This document shows positions 59,173-64,000 of a stretch of 64,000 bases of DNA, piece by piece (the stretch's first letter is position 1; every line of letters starts with the position of its first letter). The notes below the pieces were generated by a model. That model searched no databases. It was not told where the DNA came from and worked only from the letters and a program-made list of their open reading frames with translations. The stretch spans positions 1,364,001 to 1,428,000 of the forward strand of contig CAXHTR010000005.1 of the NCBI GenBank assembly GCA_964019655.1. Direction: 5' to 3'. The translations under genes and the position numbers were made by a program. The DNA comes from Perkinsela sp. pyNocScin1 (lineage: Eukaryota > Euglenozoa > Kinetoplastea > Prokinetoplastida > Perkinselidae).

Positions 59173-59650
59173 TCAGCTGATATGTGCACATTCAACTTTT
59201 ATACCTTTCAGGCGTATAGAGTCTATACGCCTTGCAGACTTGTCAAGTATGAAGTCATAGAACTGTCTCAGATTGTGCCCAGCACCTGAGAGCACTCCGA
59301 CCCACGGCAGCGGATAAAAATTTCTGCCCTTTTTCGATGGTCTCCAAACATCTATGCATGCTAGTCCAAGGATGCCGAGCGAATAGTATGCGGGTGCCAT
59401 ACTACCGAAAAGTATACCATGCGGTATGATTTCGCATATTTACGTCTGCTGTGAAACACATTCAGAGTACTCGAAAGCAGCTCGAATGACATAGTACACG
59501 TCAGCAGGGCAATTTTGGGGCCTTGCGCATGTGTTTTGCCCAAATCCCACACAAAGGTCCCATGTACTTTGATTCCAGGGCCACGCTTCTTCAAAAACAG
59601 GTATCGCCACGTCATAATCAACCAGTGCTTCTCAAGCTCTGAAATAGGCA
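59173..59650 (-). pseudogene. Possible remnant of a non-LRR gene, two in-frame stops
   Basis: One - frame reads protein-like text across the interval: YDVAIPVFEEAWPWNQS, TWDLCVGFGQNTC, ADVYYVIRAAFEYSE, a TAA near 59433, then ILFGSMAPAYYSLGILGLAC, RNFYPLPWVGVLSGAGHN and FILDKSARRIDSIR. An additional TGA sits at about 59637. No family was recognised. Orientation is opposite to the surrounding + block, which is unusual here and weakens the call. Confidence 0.3.
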
Positions 59651-59937
59651 TGTTTTAGGGTCCTCTGGCACTGCGCCAAGACTTGTCTGAAATCGACTGA
59701 CCTTGATGCGCCACATTCCATACGTAGATCCCAGTACATAACCCTGATAACACGGCACGCCTCGCGAATTCGACCTCTGATTTACGCATTCCTTCCGCAC
59801 TTTATAACTAATGGCTAGTTGAGACCCAAAGGCTACGCTCTTGGTTCGGAAGTTACAATAATAAGAAAAATAGATGCTCATACTTTGGAAGACTCCTTCC
59901 TTCTCGATATTTTTCTTCGCTTCAATTCTTCTTCTGA
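59651..59937. other. Spacer, 287 bp
   Basis: No supported gene. A pyrimidine-rich stretch at 59885-59935 precedes the next start. Confidence 0.45.
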
Positions 59938-60789
59938 ATGCACATCGCACTTCTCGCCGTTGACCCTGCGCTGGGCCGCCTCGACTTTGATTCGCTCTCC
60001 GACCAAACACTCATGGAAATGCTGATTGATGGAATGATCGAATGGCAGATGAAGCATTTTCAGGATAAGAATGGGAACTTTCTCGATGCCGGCGAATGGC
60101 ATTTAGTGACGATCACAGATGGGCGAGTGACGGCGATCACAGCATCATATCACCAGTTCAGTACTAAACAGTTCCCATTTTGGTTCATCCCTCCCCATGT
60201 CAAGAAGTTTCGATTGGATCAATGCCAACTACACGGCTTGCTCGATCCGAGTCTATTGCCGCGAGAGCTACGTGTATTTAATGTGTCCACTAATGCCCTG
60301 CACGGGACGATAAGCTTCAAGGGTGCACCGCAAAGCTTACAGGAAATGTGTATTTTCGGCAATGCTTTCAGCGGCAGTTTAGCGGTCGAGGACCTTCCTC
60401 AAACTATGCGAGATTTCAACGCAGGTAAAAATCAATTTAGTGGAGAAATCTCTTTAAATGACCTCCCACCAGCTCTGGAAAGGCTTCAGCTCACGAACAA
60501 TGCGCTGACAGGTTCCATCAATATTGAGAGACCACCAGAGTATCTCAGTCGGCTTCATTTGCGAAACAATTCATTTTCCGGCGATTTCCGAATGTCCGAA
60601 GTTCCACACAGCCTCGATGTTGTCGACGTCAAAAGCAACCCGCTGAGTGGAAAAATAATTCTTGGCAAGGCGACTGGCGAGAGGCCCTTCAGACTGCTCA
60701 TTGACGATTTAGCATCCGTCGTCGATGAAAATGGCGACGAGCACGAGTGGCATGACGATATCATACGCTTATCATCTGGTGGTATCTAA
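59938..60789 (+). CDS. Secreted LRR protein, family A, no cap cysteines (283 aa)
   Basis: MHIALLA before VDPALGRLDFD; helix LSDQTLMEMLIDGM; FQDKNGNFLDAGEWHLVTI has Gly52 and Ile59 in place of the cysteine pair, with Trp kept. About eight LRRs, the central one FSGSLAVEDLPQT also without Cys, and only a single Cys in the repeat part. Tail ASVVDENGDEHEWHDDII. A tandem relative of 60938, which keeps the pair; the 3' parts share a nearly identical stretch. Confidence 0.89.
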   Translation: MHIALLAVDPALGRLDFDSLSDQTLMEMLIDGMIEWQMKHFQDKNGNFLDAGEWHLVTITDGRVTAITASYHQFSTKQFPFWFIPPHVKKFRLDQCQLHGLLDPSLLPRELRVFNVSTNALHGTISFKGAPQSLQEMCIFGNAFSGSLAVEDLPQTMRDFNAGKNQFSGEISLNDLPPALERLQLTNNALTGSINIERPPEYLSRLHLRNNSFSGDFRMSEVPHSLDVVDVKSNPLSGKIILGKATGERPFRLLIDDLASVVDENGDEHEWHDDIIRLSSGGI

Positions 60790-60937
60790 GCAGTCCAAGC
60801 GTGTCACTGCTTCGTAAATTTTTAGAAAAATCATACATAAATCAGCACGAATTTGTATTAACTGAAGGTACGCAGCGACTTTTGTATGGATGGCAATCCT
60901 ATTGGTTCTTTTTACTTCTTAAAAAATCATCCTTCAA

Positions 60938-61792
60938 ATGCTTTTTACTGTTCTTCACTCGGTTGACCCTGCGCTGGGCCGCCTTGACTACGAGTCCCTC
61001 TCCGACCAGGCCCTCATGGAGATGCTCGTTGCTTCCATGCCGGACGAAGATAAGAAAGAACTTCTCGATGGCAACAGCAACTATCTCGATGTTTGCGAGT
61101 GGAGCTGTGTCAAGTGCAAAGACGAACGAGTGTTCCAGATCGATGTTCTCGAAAGGCCGTTCAGTGAGAAACAATTTCCCTTCTGGTTCATCCCTCCATC
61201 TGTCGACACATTTGCTGCAGGAGATGAGAAGGGTCTTTCCGGTACGCTCGATACAGGTGACCTGCCACGGGGTTTGCGATACCTCGATATCGAAATGAAT
61301 TGTTTGCATGGTGAATTCAAAATTAAGGAGCTACCGGCGAAATTGGAGTTCATATATATGCATGGCCATAATTTTAGCGGTAGTCTGGCGCTTGCTGATC
61401 TTCCGAAGACAATGAAAAGATTCGAAGCGAGTCGCAATAAATTCAGCGGAGAAATCACGTTGAATAGCCTCCCACCAGCTCTGGAAAGGCTCCAGCTGTC
61501 TGGCAATGCGCTGACAGGCTCGATCAATATTGAGAGACTGCCAGGGTCACTCAAAGAGATCTACTTGAGAGAGAACGCATTTTCCGGCGATTTCCGAATG
61601 TCCGAATTTCCACACAGCCTCGATGTTGTCGATGCCAGACGCATGACGCTCAGTGAAACAGTTGTGCTTGGCAAGGCAACTGGCGAAATCCCTTTCAACC
61701 TCCTCATTCACGATGTAACATCGGTGGTCGATGAAAATGGCGACAAGCACGAGTGGCATAATCATGTCATTAAAATTTCGCAACTTTTGTAA
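60938..61792 (+). CDS. Secreted LRR protein, family A (284 aa)
   Basis: ATG 60938 in CTTCAAATG context: MLFTVLHSVDPALGRLDYE; helix LSDQALMEMLVASM; cap CEWSCVKC (C53, C57, C60). About eight LRRs, with an insertion GDEKGLSGTLDTGDLP at the first. Tail TSVVDENGDKHEWHNHVI. The leader and start are nearly identical to the following fragment at 61934, and the 3' part to 59938, so three tandem copies exchanged sequence. Confidence 0.89.
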   Translation: MLFTVLHSVDPALGRLDYESLSDQALMEMLVASMPDEDKKELLDGNSNYLDVCEWSCVKCKDERVFQIDVLERPFSEKQFPFWFIPPSVDTFAAGDEKGLSGTLDTGDLPRGLRYLDIEMNCLHGEFKIKELPAKLEFIYMHGHNFSGSLALADLPKTMKRFEASRNKFSGEITLNSLPPALERLQLSGNALTGSINIERLPGSLKEIYLRENAFSGDFRMSEFPHSLDVVDARRMTLSETVVLGKATGEIPFNLLIHDVTSVVDENGDKHEWHNHVIKISQLL

Positions 61793-61933
61793 GCGTGTCG
61801 CTCAATCGTAAAATCTTCAGATAATCATGCATATATAGTCGGTAAATTTATAGGTATAGAGTACACTCAGCGTCGATTGAATGAGGAGGCGAGCATCTTG
61901 ACTCGTATATCTTCACAGAAAATTATCCTTCAA

Positions 61934-62160
61934 ATGCTTTTTGCTGTGTGATCCTCAGTTGACCCTGCGCTCGACCGCCTCAACTATGCTTCACACGCAG
62001 ATAAAGATCTCATGGAAATGATCAGTGAGAGAATCAGGCCTGATGGTACGGAAGATTTTCACGACGAAAATGACAGCTTTCTTGATGTCTGTGAGCGGAA
62101 TTGTGCTCAGTGTGAAGGCGATCGGGTGGCTCAAATACAAATTTGGTATAATATCCTATA
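61934..62160 (+). pseudogene. Family A N-terminal fragment
   Basis: ATG 61934 in the same CTTCAAATG context encodes MLFAV, then an in-frame TGA, then SSVDPALDRLNYAS, DKDLMEMISERI, FHDENDSFLDVCERNCAQC and VAQIQIW. Everything after the cap is missing; no LRR follows. The start region is about 90% the same as the 60938 gene by eye. A truncated third tandem copy. Confidence 0.7.
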
Positions 62161-62379
62161 TTGGGCGTAATGTGCTTTCGATCTGATTCTGCCGCGTGTC
62201 TCTACCTTTTTAAGCTAACGCTGCAATACGTAGGGAACGCTTCACGCGCGCATTCTTCCTCTTGTCTTGTCGGGAAAGTGAAGTGCCTTATCTATGGCAT
62301 GTATAAAATATTCTCTTGGGCGCTTTTTCTCCGTGATTTCCGCAACGTTCATTCACTTTTCCACATTTAACTCTACTGT
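62161..62379. other. Spacer, 219 bp
   Basis: No supported gene; T-rich leader (62310-62375) before the next start. Confidence 0.4.
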
Positions 62380-63261
62380 ATGCACCTCATACCCGCCCTT
62401 ATCGCAGCCGACGCCGATGGCCTCTCCCGCGTCAACCCACTCCTCCTGCCCGAAGAGACGCTCCTCGAGATGTTTTTCGACGGCGTTGAGAACAAAGACC
62501 ACCTCGACTTTACGAACGAGCGCTTTTTCATACGAGATCATACGACTGCAGTCACCTCTATTTGGATCACACCGTCTTTCAACAGGCGGCCTCTCTACGG
62601 CAGCGTGAATTTCGCATTTCTCCCACAAACTGTCACTGTTATATCCCTTCGCGGCAATGTGCTCCAAGGGCCACTCGATGTCGAGCGCTGGCCAGCTGCG
62701 CTCTGTTCCGTCAGCCTTGAGAAAAACGAGTTTTCAGGGGATCTGCGCGCCGAAAAGCTCCCCAGGGATCTCATAATACTCAATCTGCATCGTAACAAAC
62801 TCGTGGGCAGCGTCGATATGGGTGCGCTACCCCCCAAACTGGAAGAGCTCAGGCTCGACGACAATGAGCTTGCGGGGACCGTGGACACTCGAGCTCTCTC
62901 ACGAGCGCTCCGCACGCTTTCCCTCAGCAAAAACAATTTTTCGGGGCTTTTTAGCCTCGACGGCCTGCCCGAGGGGCTCATCGTGCTGCACATCGCATCG
63001 AATAATTTTTCAGGGACCTTATCCGCGCGGTCGCTGCCTAGCCTCGAGATACTCCTCGCGAACAACAATGCGTTTTGCGGCGTCCTGACGATTGGTAGAA
63101 TCCGAGCGGTGCTATCGGAGCTGGATGTCTCATCGAACCAGATCACAGGGGTGGACATAGCTGCAGATTCGCTCGCTGTGCTGCGTGGGCTCCGCATTGA
63201 AGATAACCCAATGTCCCGAGAGGGGAGGTGGAAGTTACAGTTTGAAGAAGAAGAAGAATGA
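62380..63261 (+). CDS. LRR protein, family A, divergent cap and acidic tail (293 aa)
   Basis: MHLIPALIAADADGLSRVNP; helix LPEETLLEMFFDGV. The cap is shortened (FTNERFFIRDHTTAVTSIWI) and lacks both Cys and Trp. About nine LRRs follow (FSGDLRAEKLPRDLIILNL, LVGSVDMGALPPKLEELRL). The end is not VVDE but INPMSREG-like turns and a run of acidic residues (QFEEEEE). With only two cysteines in all, it is the most cysteine-poor intact member. It closes the LRR array on the right. Confidence 0.86.
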   Translation: MHLIPALIAADADGLSRVNPLLLPEETLLEMFFDGVENKDHLDFTNERFFIRDHTTAVTSIWITPSFNRRPLYGSVNFAFLPQTVTVISLRGNVLQGPLDVERWPAALCSVSLEKNEFSGDLRAEKLPRDLIILNLHRNKLVGSVDMGALPPKLEELRLDDNELAGTVDTRALSRALRTLSLSKNNFSGLFSLDGLPEGLIVLHIASNNFSGTLSARSLPSLEILLANNNAFCGVLTIGRIRAVLSELDVSSNQITGVDIAADSLAVLRGLRIEDNPMSREGRWKLQFEEEEE

Positions 63262-63829
63262 AAAGTATATGAGTATGCGTATGATCGTGATGGTGATTCA
63301 AAGATAGTGTTGTAACTTTTTGAGATACGGGGTATTTCGTGTGATCATTCGGATTTTTTCTTTTATTTCATTACACATGGTGAAAGGTCAGTGTTTGTCA
63401 ATCTCTGTAAATAGGCATTTCGGGGGTCAGTCTGCAATCCAGTGACTGACGAAATTTATAACTCATGGAAAACTCTATAAGAAAGCTAGATTTTGTCGTC
63501 GGTTGAGAATTTCAGCTCGAGAGTCAGGGAAGTCCGCAAAAACTTTCAAAAAGCACAGAAACACTGAAGGTAGAAAGATGAATTTTTGAGGATAAGATTC
63601 GTTTTTATCAAAAAGAGTTTGATTTAGTGCTAAAATATTTTGAGATCTTGGTGGGACCAACTTTACTGCTCATAATCACAGGGATAGTTGAGTGCTACTA
63701 CGTCTTTCCTCTACAGAATATGAAATTAACTGCTATCGAAAATTTTCTGTTAACAGCCCCTACCTGCATAATCTAATCGACCTTTCTTACTTTTGATCGA
63801 CTTCTATACATATCACACTTCTAAATCAA
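63262..63829. other. Intergenic spacer, 568 bp
   Basis: AT-rich, with no gene supported. A pyrimidine tract at 63780-63820 precedes the last start. Confidence 0.5.
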
Positions 63830-64000
63830 ATGCTCGTTACCCGAAAGCTCCTCGTCGACCAGATCAGCGCCCATACCGGCAAAGCCTACAGCCCCGAGCT
63901 CTCCCAAGCGCTCGAGAACCGCGGCTTCGCCTCTCGGTACTGGCTCTGCCAGGCCGGCCTCCGGATGCTCGGCGTCAAGCTGCTCGACGCCGAGCGCAAC
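63830..64000 (+). CDS. Non-LRR protein, N-terminal 57 residues only (3' end outside window)
   Basis: ATG 63830 in ATCAAATG context begins MLVTRKLLVDQISAHTG, followed by KAYSPELSQALENRGFASRYW and LRMLGVKLLDAERN. The pattern TGKxYSxELxxAL...RGFxSxYW reminds me of a motif found in kinetoplastid mitochondrial proteins, but I cannot verify this. GC-rich third positions like 16345 suggest a conserved single-copy gene and the right-hand border of the LRR array. Confidence 0.7.
   Translation, partial: MLVTRKLLVDQISAHTGKAYSPELSQALENRGFASRYWLCQAGLRMLGVKLLDAERN

Noticed and set aside
1-64000. Bacterial or plant origin because of plant-like LRR caps
   Set aside because: No operon spacing, ribosome-binding sites or introns; genes are in long single-strand blocks with pyrimidine tracts, unlike either plants or bacteria. 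The cap similarity is a general LRR feature.

Overview
The window looks like part of a kinetoplastid-type protist genome carrying a dense tandem array of secreted leucine-rich-repeat (LRR) protein genes. Three things support this. The genes are intronless and sit in long same-strand blocks: + from 1 to about 23.6 kb, - from about 24.4 to 56.7 kb, + from about 57.1 kb to the end. One convergent and one divergent strand switch separate the blocks. Many starts are preceded by a pyrimidine-rich stretch and an AG, as expected for spliced-leader acceptors. No tRNA, rRNA, CRISPR array or bacterial operon signal was seen. The species is not identifiable from this sequence alone; a free-living or symbiotic bodonid or Perkinsela-like lineage is a guess.

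Family A is the main component: 26 genes with open reading frames, one A+B fusion, and about eleven partial or broken copies. The architecture is a very short signal peptide, often ending Ala before Asp; a mature start like DPALGRLD; an N-cap helix (SDQALMEMLI); a CxWxGVxC cysteine pair; six to sixteen LRRs of about 23 residues (LPxxLxxLxLxxNxFSGxIxL); and a tail containing VVDExGxxH. Family B has six intact and about five broken copies. It is shorter, has the same kind of cysteine pair, then a W-(I/L/M)-PP motif, a few irregular LRRs, and a tail like VKIxGIG...RV...MF. The gene at 17816-19405 joins an A domain to a B domain in one frame.

Layout. 1-15.5 kb: family A genes and fragments (+). 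16.3-17.1 kb: a GC-rich single-copy gene of unknown function. 17.8-20.4 kb: the A+B fusion and a B gene. 20.4-22.2 kb: a complete Tc1/mariner-type transposon with 118-bp inverted repeats, TA target duplication and an intact transposase. 22.3 kb: a hAT-like MITE. 22.7-23.6 kb: a frameshifted A gene. 23.6-24.4 kb: convergent switch with a 20-bp tandem repeat. 24.4-56.6 kb: mixed A and B genes on -, with two more hAT-like MITEs, one inserted inside an A gene and one 14 nt upstream of a start codon. 56.6-57.2 kb: divergent switch. 57.2-64 kb (+): a possible mitochondrial protein of unknown function, one B gene, three A genes, an A fragment and the start of another non-LRR gene.

The encoded proteins are most simply read as a diversified set of secreted or surface recognition proteins. 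The many fragments, tail swaps and near-identical patches between otherwise divergent copies suggest duplication plus segmental gene conversion. Function, ligands and expression cannot be read from the sequence.
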